Shown one piece after another: positions 19,393 to 28,003 of a DNA stretch of 64,000 nucleotides (positions are counted from its first letter, which is position 1; every line of letters starts with the position of its first letter). Below the pieces are notes generated by a model. The model was given only the letters and a program-made list of their open reading frames with translations, did no database searches and was not told the DNA's origin. Location: assembly GCA_002709385.1 (NCBI GenBank), contig PAQS01000040.1, positions 183,205 through 247,204 on the forward strand, read 5' to 3'. Source of the stretch: Waddliaceae bacterium (lineage in GTDB: Bacteria > Chlamydiota > Chlamydiia > Chlamydiales > GCA-2709385). The translations under genes were made by a program, and so were the position numbers.

Positions 19393-20205
19393 TTAACGTT
19401 TGAGCGGAAGAGCTTTGACTGAAGCAGGGCTGGAAATTTTCTGTTCTTCTAAACGGGCATATTCATATTTCCAATAAGTGTAACGAGCAAAGCTTAAAAC
19501 CATCTTCAATCCTAAAACTCCATCTAGAATACCAAGTTGTATGAGTGAGCGATAAAAAAGCTTCCAGGCAGCTCGTAGAGTAGGAAGATAGTAGATACCT
19601 TTTTTTATCTCTCTACTAGCAAGCTTTGCGTATCTTTGTAAAGCAGCGTCATAATCTTCAACACTTCTATAAGCATAATGATCTAGTGGGTATTTTAAAT
19701 CTGCAATTGAACCATCCACAGTGATGCTTTCATGTACAGCTCTATTTTTGAATTTTGCTCCTGAAGTTTTTTTAAACAAGCGTAGTTGATAGTCAGGGAA
19801 GTGACCGCCGTATTTTAAAAAGACATTACCAATATACCACTTACGCGATACTCTAAATGAACGTGATTCAGCAGGATTTTGGATAATATAGCGAATTTCA
19901 TTAGCGAGAGCAGGAGAAATAACTTCATCAGCATCAAGTGATAAAATCCAATCGCTATTACATTCATTAATTGCGAAATTTTTCTGACTTGAAAAGCCTC
20001 TCCAGCTTCTTTGAATAACTTTCGCACCAAGACTTTTAGCTATATCAGCTGTGCGATCAGTACTAAAGGAATCAACAACGACAATTTCGTCTGCAACATC
20101 TTGAGCTGCAGCTATTGTACGAGCTATAATATTTTCTTCATTGTATGTAATGATTGCAACAGAAAGAGTAATCGACTCTGAATGATTGAAGCCTTGCTCC
20201 CGCAT
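19393..20205 (-). CDS. Family 2 glycosyltransferase (WaaE/KdtX-like)
   Basis: 270 residues, a single GT-A domain. It begins LSVAIITYNEE and VVVDSFSTDRTADIAK, then has the DXD-like LSLDADEVIS. Later LRLFKKTSGAKFKNRAVHE is typical of the WaaE/KdtX branch that adds sugars to the LPS inner core. It has no TM segment and probably works at the cytoplasmic membrane face. It stands alone between the unknown genes and the metal transporter operon. Confidence 0.82.
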   Translation of the reverse strand: MREQGFNHSESITLSVAIITYNEENIIARTIAAAQDVADEIVVVDSFSTDRTADIAKSLGAKVIQRSWRGFSSQKNFAINECNSDWILSLDADEVISPALANEIRYIIQNPAESRSFRVSRKWYIGNVFLKYGGHFPDYQLRLFKKTSGAKFKNRAVHESITVDGSIADLKYPLDHYAYRSVEDYDAALQRYAKLASREIKKGIYYLPTLRAAWKLFYRSLIQLGILDGVLGLKMVLSFARYTYWKYEYARLEEQKISSPASVKALPLKR

Positions 20206-20320
20206 TATAATTGCCTCTTTGATAGTCGTCGGTGGCTCTTATAAAAAATAGCCAAGAACTGAGCCAGACTAACACTTTTCAGCAATATGTAAAAGGCCAT
20301 TTTTTAGAAAAAAAAGAATT

Positions 20321-21148
20321 TTATTTCTGTTTATAATATAAAATTGCTAAGTAAGACGCACCTGCGAGTAAAGCGATAGTCGCTCCAGGAGGCCATTCCA
20401 TATGGTATGACGTTGCCATTCCCAATAAACATAAGACAGAAGCAATTATTGTAGCTAAAATCATCATGGATGAAAGACGTGAAGTGAATAAATTTGCGAT
20501 CGTAGCAGGGAGTGCCAGCATTGTGATAACAAGAACAATACCTACAATTTGTATAAGAATGACAATGGATACTGCGATGAGAGATAAAAGTAAAAAATAT
20601 AATCCCTGAACATTCAATCCTTCTAGTTCCGCTTGTTCTTCATCAAAACAAATAGCTAAAAACTGTTTATGAAAGGCAAAGACTAGTAGAAGAATAATCG
20701 CATCTAGTAAGAGGAGGAAAAAGAGATCAGTCTTGCTGACGAAGAGAATATTTCCAACTAAAAAGTTACTTAGTTCGATGTTGAAACCAGGCGTTTTCGA
20801 GATAAAAAGAACACCAGTAGCCATACCAATCGACCACAAAGCTGCAATAACAGAATCTTCTCGTTGTCGATAATTTAAATGAATCCAACCAATGAGCAAA
20901 GCAGATAGAATAGCAGAAACAATGGCACCGTGGATAGGAGATAACCAGTGTATTCCCTGTACTCTTTGAAGCCATAAGCTTATACCAATTCCACCCAAAA
21001 CAGAATGCGCGATACTACCGCTAATAAAAACAATACGTTTAACAACGACATAGCTTCCTATAACACCACTTACTAACGAAGCAGCCAAACTAGCCATAAC
21101 AGCCATTTGGAGTAGGGGATTTGACCATAGAGCTTCAATGAAGTTCAT
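20321..21148 (-). CDS. Zn/Mn ABC transporter permease (ZnuB/MntB type)
   Basis: 275 residues with about eight TM helices of the ABC-3 family; SGVIGSYVVVKRIVFISGSIAHSVLGG is the conserved cytoplasmic loop region near the start. I chose the ATG ending at 21148 because its A is the last base of the ATPase gene's TGA stop (TGATG overlap), an obvious coupled start. A longer frame runs into the ATPase gene. It forms the channel of the three-gene metal importer. Confidence 0.88.
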   Translation of the reverse strand: MNFIEALWSNPLLQMAVMASLAASLVSGVIGSYVVVKRIVFISGSIAHSVLGGIGISLWLQRVQGIHWLSPIHGAIVSAILSALLIGWIHLNYRQREDSVIAALWSIGMATGVLFISKTPGFNIELSNFLVGNILFVSKTDLFFLLLLDAIILLLVFAFHKQFLAICFDEEQAELEGLNVQGLYFLLLSLIAVSIVILIQIVGIVLVITMLALPATIANLFTSRLSSMMILATIIASVLCLLGMATSYHMEWPPGATIALLAGASYLAILYYKQK

Positions 21149-21885
21149 CAGCAGTCTCCACAAGATGTATCGATTAGAGGGGGATGATAGACTCCCATGG
21201 CAAAATGTTGGCAGACTTCTTCGGCTTTGAGACTTGTTAGTTCTTTTTGTACACAAAGAATCTGATCAAACTCTTTGATGAGATGCCCTAAATCGTGTGT
21301 GATCATCACCATTGTCATTTTACCTTTCAACTTGCGAAAGAGTTGATATAGGTCTTGTGTGGTATCAGGGTCTAAACTAGCTGTAGGTTCGTCCATCAGT
21401 AAAAGCTTGGGTTTTGAAACTAGGGCACGAGCAATTAAAGCTCTTTGAAGTTGCCCTCCAGAGAGAGATCCTAAGCTATATTCACTAAGGTCAGCTAGTG
21501 CCACTTGCTCGAGAGCTTCCATGGCAGCATCTCGGTCTTCTTGACGGTAGCGACCAAATAAAGGCGCAGCATGAAGACGGCCTGTGAGAACTAATTCAAT
21601 GACAGAAATAGGAAATTTGCGGTCCATAGGCAATTGCTGAGGAATGTAGGCAATTTCTTTTCTAGCTTGCTTCGGTGATTTTCCAAAGATTTCAATATTA
21701 CCTGTACAAGGACGAAGAAAACCTAGTAACAGTTTCAGTAATGTTGTTTTTCCACCGCCATTTGGACCAATGATACCGACAAATTCGCCTGCATTTACAG
21801 TAAAAGCGACATTCTTAAGTATAGATACAGCAGGGTGATACCAAAAGTGTAAGTTATGAACATTTAAGACAGCTGCTGTTTCCAT
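21148..21885 (-). CDS. Zn/Mn ABC transporter ATP-binding protein (ZnuC type)
   Basis: 245 residues. Walker A is GPNGGGKTTLLKLL, the signature is LGSLSGGQLQRALIARAL, Walker B is PKLLLMDEPTASLD, and the switch His is MVMITHDLG. This is a complete ABC ATPase of the zinc/manganese importer class. It lies seven bases after the binding-protein gene and overlaps the permease start by one base, so the three genes form one operon. Confidence 0.9.
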   Translation of the reverse strand: METAAVLNVHNLHFWYHPAVSILKNVAFTVNAGEFVGIIGPNGGGKTTLLKLLLGFLRPCTGNIEIFGKSPKQARKEIAYIPQQLPMDRKFPISVIELVLTGRLHAAPLFGRYRQEDRDAAMEALEQVALADLSEYSLGSLSGGQLQRALIARALVSKPKLLLMDEPTASLDPDTTQDLYQLFRKLKGKMTMVMITHDLGHLIKEFDQILCVQKELTSLKAEEVCQHFAMGVYHPPLIDTSCGDC

Positions 21886-21892
21886 AAAATAC

Positions 21893-22765
21893 TTAATCTT
21901 CTGCCAATTCGTTTGCTAAACGTCTTAAATTTGAAAAGTAATCCTCAGAATAAGGATCAATCAACACCAACTCAGCTCCAAGTTCATGAGCAATAAGAGT
22001 TGCTCCTTTTTGACTAAATTGAGGTTGTACGTAAATCTTTTTGATAGAATGTTCTCTTGCCATTTGAATTGTATGCGTCAATTGCTGAGGTAAAGGATCT
22101 CGTCCTTCCCACTCAATTGCAATCTGTTGAAGATTGTACTCTCGGCAAAAATAAGCGAAAGCACCATGAGAAACCATCATGGAGCGATTGACTACACGAC
22201 TTAATGATTTCCTCAAATAGAGGTCAAGATCATCTAATTCTTTATTGAGAATGATAAAATTTTCAGTGATCAACGACGCATGTTCTGGATACAAAGCTTC
22301 TAATTCAGAAACAATTATCTGTAGCTGATGTTTCATTAGAGCTGGGCTTAACCATGTATGAGGGTCTTTACCACTATGACTATGGTCATGATGATGTAAA
22401 GTTTCTTCTGCAATTAAATCAATACCATCTCTTAAATCAACAATTTTAGGGGATTTCTTTAGGTCGCGAACAGCAGAAATAATGCGATCTTCAAAAGCAT
22501 CTCCAATACGCAACCATAAATCAGCATTTGCAACACGCATAGCTTGTTGTGGTGTTGGCTCAAAACTATGTGAATTCGCACCTATAGGAACAAGCAAGTC
22601 TACGGTAATATGTTCACCAATGAGACGCTCCACAAAATAACGATAAGGAGCAATACTTACTTCAATGTTAGGCTTCTCTGCTTTCGCAGAAGATTGACAA
22701 GAAGAAAATGTCACGAAAATGGCAGCAGACAAAAATATCAATAAATGACGAAGCAAAATAAGCAC
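21893..22765 (-). CDS. Zn/Mn-binding lipoprotein (ZnuA type)
   Basis: 290 residues with a lipoprotein signal (lipobox FSSC at about residues 20-23) from a GTG start. A cluster-9 SBP: GANSHSFEPTPQQ supplies one metal ligand, and a His-rich loop HHHDHSHSGKDPHTWLSP (residues about 123-140) is characteristic of zinc-type proteins. MVSHGAFAYFCREY gives the third His and LIDPYSEDY the Asp. It captures metal and hands it to the permease. The His-rich loop favours zinc over manganese. Confidence 0.9.
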   Translation of the reverse strand: MLILLRHLLIFLSAAIFVTFSSCQSSAKAEKPNIEVSIAPYRYFVERLIGEHITVDLLVPIGANSHSFEPTPQQAMRVANADLWLRIGDAFEDRIISAVRDLKKSPKIVDLRDGIDLIAEETLHHHDHSHSGKDPHTWLSPALMKHQLQIIVSELEALYPEHASLITENFIILNKELDDLDLYLRKSLSRVVNRSMMVSHGAFAYFCREYNLQQIAIEWEGRDPLPQQLTHTIQMAREHSIKKIYVQPQFSQKGATLIAHELGAELVLIDPYSEDYFSNLRRLANELAED

Positions 22766-22936
22766 AAAAGTTAGGTTTTTTTCGAATTAGATAAATGCGG
22801 TTTTAATGATACAGAAAAGAATCATAATCGTATAGATAAGAATTGAGTATAAAATGTAGCTTTGAATTTGTTTAGATAGAACAAGCTCTTGCCTCATATT
22901 GTCTAGTTTAGTTATTCTGAATCCCGTTCCATTCGC
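22766..22936. other. Intergenic region between the zinc operon and tRNA-Ser
   Basis: AT-rich DNA with no gene. It must contain the znu operon promoter (leftward) and the tRNA promoter. No certain hexamers or Fur/Zur box could be fixed by eye. Confidence 0.4.
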
Positions 22937-23024
22937 GGAGGAGTGTCCGAGCGGCCGAAGGAGCACGCTTGGAAAGCGTGTGTACGTTAATCGCGTACCG
23001 CGGGTTCGAATCCCGCCTCCTCCA
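22937..23024 (+). tRNA. tRNA-Ser (GGA), at the composition junction
   Basis: A class II tRNA of 88 nt. The acceptor stem GGAGGAG pairs with CTCCTCC, the anticodon is GGA in CTTGGAAAG, a long variable arm follows, and the T-arm is CGGGTTCGAATCCCG. The discriminator would be A, whereas bacterial tRNA-Ser normally has G73, as the other tRNA-Ser here does. The next bases belong to a phage portal frame. The native sequence therefore seems to end at the last base of the acceptor stem (23023), and the 3' end is foreign. No CCA is encoded. Confidence 0.88.
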
Positions 23025-24151
23025 GTATTGTGAATGGTGAAGCGCTGGCATTGCCGTTGTGGCTGGAAAACAGGGGCGCAAAATTCGCAACAACCATTCA
23101 GTTGGTGGAAGCGGATCGCTTGTGTAACCCAAACGGCAAGCAGGATAGTAAATATCTTCGCGCTGGGATTGAGATTGATGCGTATGGCGCACCGCGCGCC
23201 TATCATATCCGCAAAAGCCATCCCGGTGATGCCTATTTGGGATTTGGCGTTGATATCAGCGATTGGGAGCGTATTCCGTTTGCGACCAGTTTCGGTCGTC
23301 GCCGTGTTCTACATATTCATGATAAAGAGCGCACAGGTCAGCATCGAGGGAAGCCGCTTCTGACCTCCATCATGCCGATGTTTAAAATGCTGGATCATTA
23401 CGAACGTTCAGAGCTTCAAGCGGCGGTGGTGAATGCCATGATTGCGGCCTTTATTGAAACCCCGCTGGACGGGGAAAGCATTGGCGAGATGTTTGGCGGA
23501 TCGGTGGATGATTATCTTGCCGCACGCAATGAATGGGATATTCGCTTGCAGGGTGGATCAATCATTCCGATCTTCCCTGGCGATAAGGTTGCGCCCTTTA
23601 CGCCAAGCCGTCCGAACAGCGGATACGGCCAGTTTGTAGAAAATGTCCTGCGTCATATTGGTGCGGGTCTCAATATCCCGTTTGAATTGTTGATGAAGGA
23701 TTTTTCCAAAACCAATTATTCAAGCGCCCGTGCAGCACTTTTGGAAGCGTGGCGCTATTTCTCGGCGCAACGCCAGTGGCTTGCCACCTATTGGGCAAGA
23801 CCTGTTTATGAATTGTGGCTCGAAGAAGCGATTAACAAGGGGCTGATTGAAGCCCCTGATTTTTATGAGAACAAAGCTGCATGGACACGGTGCAAATGGA
23901 TCGGCCCTGGTCGTGGCTGGGTTGATCCCGTCAAGGAAGCCAAAGCCGCCCATCTTCGGATGCAGATTGGTCTTTCCACGCTGGAAGATGAATGTGCATC
24001 ACAAGGTTTGGATTGGGAAGAAGTCTTGGAACAGCTTGCGCGTGAAAAAGCCAAGATCACTGAGCTTGGCCTCGCGATCAATGATGTGAACAGCATCTTA
24101 AACACCAACACAGAAGATAAACCTCTTGATAATACCGTACATAAACCGTAA
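23025..24151 (+). pseudogene. Lambda-family phage portal protein, 5' truncated
   Basis: The frame is open from the tRNA border; a GTG at 23030 gives 373 residues. Content matches the middle and C-terminal portal region (NGEALALPLWLENRG, then QLVEADRL, RGKPLLTSIMPMFKMLDHYERSEL, and PFELLMKDFSKTNYSSARAALLEAWR). Lambda-type portals are about 500 residues, so roughly the first 130 are missing. The family forms the dodecameric DNA-entry ring of the capsid. In the frame the tRNA supplies a stop upstream, so there is no hidden start. Truncated exactly at the junction, so it is non-functional as shown. Confidence 0.85.
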
Positions 24152-24187
24152 GATACGACATATAACCGTATTTAAGAGGAGTGTATT

Positions 24188-24877
24188 ATGGTAGAAAAGA
24201 CAGAGCGTTTTGAAATGAGATTGTCACAGGAAGTATTTGATCAAGTTGATGAATGGCGAAAAGATCAAGATGATAATCCTTCACGCGCAGAAGCAGTTAG
24301 AAGGCTTATTGAGAATTCGCTTTCTAAATCTCCGTCAATAGCTGGCGGGGAAAAACTTATTTTGATAATGCTTTGTGATTTATTTAAGAAGCTAAAGATT
24401 GATAGTGATATTGAGCCTGATTTCATAGTAGATGTTATCTACGGTGGGCATTATTGGGCACTAAAGTGGAAGTATCAGGGATTGTTTCATGGGTATGCCG
24501 ATACAAACAAAGATGTCACTGAAGTTTGTGACATCCTAGATATGTGGGCTTTTATTGAAAGAGGATACAATAAACTCAGTAAAAAAGATCAGGATTTTCT
24601 GGAGAAAGAACTTTCGCCATTTGGAAAAAACATTCAATTCCCTGGGTTTGACGGCAATAATGAAGCTGAACACTTAGGCATTGCACGCTTTTTAATTGAG
24701 AAGATGGATAGGTTTGGACACTTCAAAAATCGGGCACATGATTTGAATTCTCATTCACCTTCACTAGACGGATACAAAAAAATGTTAAATATATTCTTGC
24801 CGATGCGTTCTAACTTAATCGGGATTGAGCTTGATGCAAAACAGCTCGTTCAAATAATGAATGCAAAATACAAATAA
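24188..24877 (+). CDS. Ribbon-helix-helix plus YfbU-domain protein (phage cargo)
   Basis: 229 residues. The N-terminal 45 residues (ERFEMRLSQEVFDQVDEWRK, then SRAEAVRRLIE) have the ribbon-helix-helix DNA-binding pattern. The rest matches the YfbU family: IERGYNKLSKKD, FPGFDGNNEAEHLGIARF and HSPSLDGYKKMLNIF. YfbU's role in E. coli is unclear. The gene interrupts the usual portal-protease order, is AT-richer than its neighbours, and is followed by its own strong terminator, which is the layout of a moron. RHH fusion suggests DNA-binding or autoregulation; function is unknown. Confidence 0.75.
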   Translation: MVEKTERFEMRLSQEVFDQVDEWRKDQDDNPSRAEAVRRLIENSLSKSPSIAGGEKLILIMLCDLFKKLKIDSDIEPDFIVDVIYGGHYWALKWKYQGLFHGYADTNKDVTEVCDILDMWAFIERGYNKLSKKDQDFLEKELSPFGKNIQFPGFDGNNEAEHLGIARFLIEKMDRFGHFKNRAHDLNSHSPSLDGYKKMLNIFLPMRSNLIGIELDAKQLVQIMNAKYK

Positions 24878-24898
24878 AAAACTAAACCACCACCAAAA

Positions 24899-24920
24899 GC
24901 CGCCTTCGGGCGGCTTTTTT
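24899..24920 (+). terminator. Intrinsic terminator after the YfbU cargo gene
   Basis: GCCGCC-TTCG-GGCGGC followed by six T: a GC-rich six-bp stem with a UUCG tetraloop. It closes the cargo transcript between the portal and protease genes. Confidence 0.92.
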
Positions 24921-24942
24921 ATTGCAGAATCTAGGAGGAACG

Positions 24943-26151
24943 ATGAGAATCTGGAACCGCATAACCGGTGATCCGTGGGCGATCACTGAAACCGCCTTGC
25001 ACACGATTTTGGAAGTGGCCGCGCGTGAAAATGAAGCGCCAGAGGCGGTTGCTGCAAAACTTGGTCGTCAATTGCAAAACAGTTATAACGCCACCGAGCG
25101 CGATGGTGTAGCGATTATCCCTGTGACAGGGCCGCTCTTTCGGTACGCCAACATCTTCACGGCGATCAGCGGTGCATCCAGCTATGAATTGATTGCGCGT
25201 GATTTTATGAGCGCCCTTGAAAATCCGCAAATAAGTTCGATTATTTTGGATATTGATTCACCCGGCGGTGAGGTTAACGGCGTGTCGGAGCTGGCCAGCA
25301 TGATCTTTGAAGCACGCGGCACAAAACCGATCATTGCTTATGCGTCTGGTGATGCGGCATCGGGTGCATATTGGATTGCCTCTGCTGCCGATAAAATTGT
25401 GGTATCGGAAACATCGGCGCTGGGATCAATTGGCGTGGTTGGTATTTACCGTGGAAAATCAGCCAAAGAATCCACTGAGACGGTGGAGATTGTGTCCTCA
25501 CAAAGCCCCTACAAACGCCTTGATCCAATGAGTGATGATGGTCGCGCCAAATTACAAACGCGTATTGACTCCATGGCCGATGTGTTTGTGTCGACCATTG
25601 CCCGCAATCGATCCGTCACGCCTGATCATGTGTTGGAGCATTATGGCGGTGGTGATGTCATGATTGGTGCAAATGCCGTCAATGCCGGTTTGGCAGATCG
25701 CATCGGATCATTAGAGCGCCTGATTACAGAACTTTCATCCCCGAAAACCCAAAGCCCTCCGCCAGAGGGCTTTTTTAGTTCAACCCAACCGAAAAAGGAG
25801 AAAAAGCCCATGAACCTTGAACAACTGAAAACCGATCATCCCGATCTGGTTGCCTCACTGCATGCAGAAGGATCAGCCAAAGAAAAGCAGAGATTGAAGG
25901 ATATTTTAAGCTGTGAAGCTGCCGAAGGTCGCCAAAAGCTGGCGCAGGAAATTGCACTCCATACTGAGATCAATGCTATGGATGCCCAGCATTTGATGAA
26001 GAGCGCGCCGAAAGATGAGCCAGAAAAACCGCAATCATCTTCGTTTGATCGCGTGATGTCATCCATCCCCAATCCTGAAATCGCCCCTGATGGGGATGAT
26101 CATATCGCCACTGCCGATACGGTTGCCGACCGCATCGCCTCAACCCGCTAA
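24943..26151 (+). CDS. S49 family capsid protease with fused scaffold region
   Basis: 402 residues from the ATG at 24943, which has AGGAGG just upstream (an in-frame TTG at 24922 is less likely). Residues about 60-265 are a SppA/ClpP-fold S49 peptidase: IILDIDSPGGEVNG, then ASGDAASGAYWIASAADKI containing the catalytic Ser, and SALGSIGVV. It is equivalent to lambda gpC and matures the prohead. Residues about 290-402 are charged and scaffold-like, and start at an internal ATG with its own ribosome site (25810), as lambda Nu3 does. An intrinsic-terminator-like hairpin sits inside the frame at 25751-25776. Confidence 0.85.
   Translation: MRIWNRITGDPWAITETALHTILEVAARENEAPEAVAAKLGRQLQNSYNATERDGVAIIPVTGPLFRYANIFTAISGASSYELIARDFMSALENPQISSIILDIDSPGGEVNGVSELASMIFEARGTKPIIAYASGDAASGAYWIASAADKIVVSETSALGSIGVVGIYRGKSAKESTETVEIVSSQSPYKRLDPMSDDGRAKLQTRIDSMADVFVSTIARNRSVTPDHVLEHYGGGDVMIGANAVNAGLADRIGSLERLITELSSPKTQSPPPEGFFSSTQPKKEKKPMNLEQLKTDHPDLVASLHAEGSAKEKQRLKDILSCEAAEGRQKLAQEIALHTEINAMDAQHLMKSAPKDEPEKPQSSSFDRVMSSIPNPEIAPDGDDHIATADTVADRIASTR
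25751..25776 (+). terminator. Terminator-like hairpin inside the protease/scaffold frame
   Basis: AAAGCCCTC and GAGGGCTTT form a perfect nine-bp stem with loop CGCCA, followed directly by more T (six in a row). It looks like a full intrinsic terminator although the surrounding frame is open. Translation through the site may prevent termination. Confidence 0.7.
25810..26151 (+). CDS. Internal-start scaffold protein (Nu3-like), in frame with the protease
   Basis: An ATG at 25810 lies in the same frame as the protease, preceded by AAAAAGGAG at a good distance, and would give a separate 113-residue product (MNLEQLKTDHPDLVAS). It is highly charged and helical, as expected of a scaffold that is removed by the protease. 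In lambda the Nu3 scaffold is made the same way from the end of gene C. The product is predicted, not proven. Confidence 0.65.
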   Translation: MNLEQLKTDHPDLVASLHAEGSAKEKQRLKDILSCEAAEGRQKLAQEIALHTEINAMDAQHLMKSAPKDEPEKPQSSSFDRVMSSIPNPEIAPDGDDHIATADTVADRIASTR

Positions 26152-26178
26152 CCCCAACAATAAAGGAGACCCAAAACC

Positions 26179-26553
26179 ATGACTCATGCTTCAGGTTTTA
26201 CCAATCAGGGTGAGTATAAACCCTGTAATTTACTGGCGGGAGAATACCCCCGCATTGAACGCATCATCACCATTGCTTCTGGCAGTAACCTTACCAAAGG
26301 CGCAGTGCTGGGACGCATTACCGCTTCGGGCAAGTTTGTCTTAAGTGCATCTGGCGCAAGCGATGGCTCAGAAACACCCGATGCCATTTTGGCCGAAAAT
26401 ATCGATGCAAGCGCCGAGGATAAACAAGCCGTTGTGTATTTCAGCGGTGAGTTTAACGAAAACGCACTCACGCTTGGCACTGGCCACACGGTGGAAAGTA
26501 TCCGCGCTGGTTTACGTTCCAAAAGCATCTTCCTTCGCTCAAATCAATCATAA
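26179..26553 (+). CDS. Head decoration protein (lambda gpD-like)
   Basis: 124 residues. Pattern LTKGAVLGRITASGKFVLSA and DAILAENIDASAEDKQAVVYFSGEF matches gpD-family trimeric capsid-stabilising proteins. It lies between scaffold and major capsid, the canonical lambda order, with an AAAGGAGA site before the ATG. Confidence 0.85.
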   Translation: MTHASGFTNQGEYKPCNLLAGEYPRIERIITIASGSNLTKGAVLGRITASGKFVLSASGASDGSETPDAILAENIDASAEDKQAVVYFSGEFNENALTLGTGHTVESIRAGLRSKSIFLRSNQS

Positions 26554-26573
26554 CCCATAAGGAGAACACTCAT

Positions 26574-27614
26574 ATGTCTGTAGATATTTTTAGCACCCAT
26601 GTTCTGACCAAGGTGGTCGAACGGCTGGATCGTCCAAGCTCGTTTTTGCTGGATGTATTTTTCGGCCAGGAACAAACCGAAGATAGCGAAGAAATCCACT
26701 TCGATATCGATAAATCCAAACCACGTTTAACACCTTTTGTGTCACCCTTGGTGGCGGGTAAAGTCGTGGATGATGAAGGCTATATCACCAAGAGCTTCAA
26801 ACCGGCATACGCCAAAGACAAACGCCGATTTGATCCAAGCCGTCCGCTCAAGCGCTCCATTGGTGAAAAAATCGGTGGGACATTGTCTCCGCAACAACGC
26901 CTTGAAGCCAATCTCAACCGCACGCTCACCAAGCAGCTTGAAAACCTCACGCGCCGTGAGGAAGTGATGGCGGCAGAAGCCTTGCGAACAGGAAAAATTA
27001 CTGTCGCCGGTGAAGATTACCCAACGGTGGTGGTTGATTTTCAGCGTGATCCTGAATTGACTGTTGCGCTGGCTGGTTCGTCCCGCTGGGGTGAAACAGG
27101 CGTGAATGCGCTCAACAACCTTGAAGACTGGGTTGCCAAAGTGCAGGAGAAATCAGGCGCAGTTGCCCGCACAGTTGTCATGGACGCGCTGGCATGGCGC
27201 GTGTTTAAGGCCGATGCGTCTGTTGAAAAGCTCCTTGATATTCGCCGGTTGCGCGATAACGCCGGCATTAATCTGGGGCCGATTGCGTTTGGTCAGGGTA
27301 ATGAGCTTGCCCGCTATGTTGGCTCAATCGGTGATCTGGATTTCTGGGTTTATAACGACCGTTATGTCGATGAAAGTGATCAGGTGCAAAAACTGCTTCC
27401 TGATTACACGGTTTTAATCGGCAGTACGTCGCAGCTTGAAGGCACGCGCTGTTACGGCGTCATCCAAGATGAAAAAGCGGCGTATCGGGCGCAGCGTTTC
27501 TTCTCCAAATCATGGTTAGAGGAAGACCCTGCTGTGCGCTGGTTGCTGTTGCAATCTGCACCGCTCCTTGTGCCGTACCGTCCAAACGCATCATTTTGTG
27601 CAACCGTGCGCTAA
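26574..27614 (+). CDS. Major capsid protein (lambda gpE family)
   Basis: 346 residues, the usual gpE length. Typical text: LDRPSSFLLDVFFGQEQ near the start, HFDIDKSKPRLTPFVSPLVAGK, and the C-terminal DEKAAYRAQRFFSKSWLEEDP. It forms the icosahedral shell with an HK97-type fold. AAGGAGAAC precedes the ATG. Confidence 0.92.
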   Translation: MSVDIFSTHVLTKVVERLDRPSSFLLDVFFGQEQTEDSEEIHFDIDKSKPRLTPFVSPLVAGKVVDDEGYITKSFKPAYAKDKRRFDPSRPLKRSIGEKIGGTLSPQQRLEANLNRTLTKQLENLTRREEVMAAEALRTGKITVAGEDYPTVVVDFQRDPELTVALAGSSRWGETGVNALNNLEDWVAKVQEKSGAVARTVVMDALAWRVFKADASVEKLLDIRRLRDNAGINLGPIAFGQGNELARYVGSIGDLDFWVYNDRYVDESDQVQKLLPDYTVLIGSTSQLEGTRCYGVIQDEKAAYRAQRFFSKSWLEEDPAVRWLLLQSAPLLVPYRPNASFCATVR

Positions 27615-27628
27615 GGGAGGGTTGAATT

Positions 27629-28003
27629 ATGAAGATAACAGCAATCATTACCCTGCATGTTGACGGCAAAGCTATTCTGCCTGGCAAATCGGTTGATATT
27701 TCTGATGAGGAGGCAAAGTCACTGATTGAGCGTGGCTTTGCTAAGTCGGCGGATGTATCATCCGTGGCAGAACAAAAGCCTGCTCAGACCCAGCACCCCG
27801 AACCCGCCATTGATGATGTGATTGAAGCCATTGAAATCCTCAATCCTGAAACCGACTTTGCCAAAAACGGCAAGCCAAAGGTGGAAGCGATAGAGGCTGT
27901 TCTTGGTCAAAACATCTCTGCCGAAACACGCGATAAGGCGTGGGAGCTTTATCAAAAAGAGCTGGAGGCTGATGAGGCATCGGGCGATGACGTTCAGGAA
28001 TAG
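27629..28003 (+). CDS. Small phage head-region protein (FluMu/HeH-like)
   Basis: 124 residues. The N-terminal 45 (ITLHVDGKAILPGKSVDISD, then EEAKSLIERGFA) resemble the N-terminal domain seen in Mu-like and lambda-like prophage small proteins. The C-terminal part (PETDFAKNGKPKVEAIEAVLG) resembles a HeH/SAP-type helical motif. It lies directly after the capsid gene and overlaps the next gene by 17 bases. The exact role, perhaps head completion, is inferred from position. Confidence 0.55.
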   Translation: MKITAIITLHVDGKAILPGKSVDISDEEAKSLIERGFAKSADVSSVAEQKPAQTQHPEPAIDDVIEAIEILNPETDFAKNGKPKVEAIEAVLGQNISAETRDKAWELYQKELEADEASGDDVQE

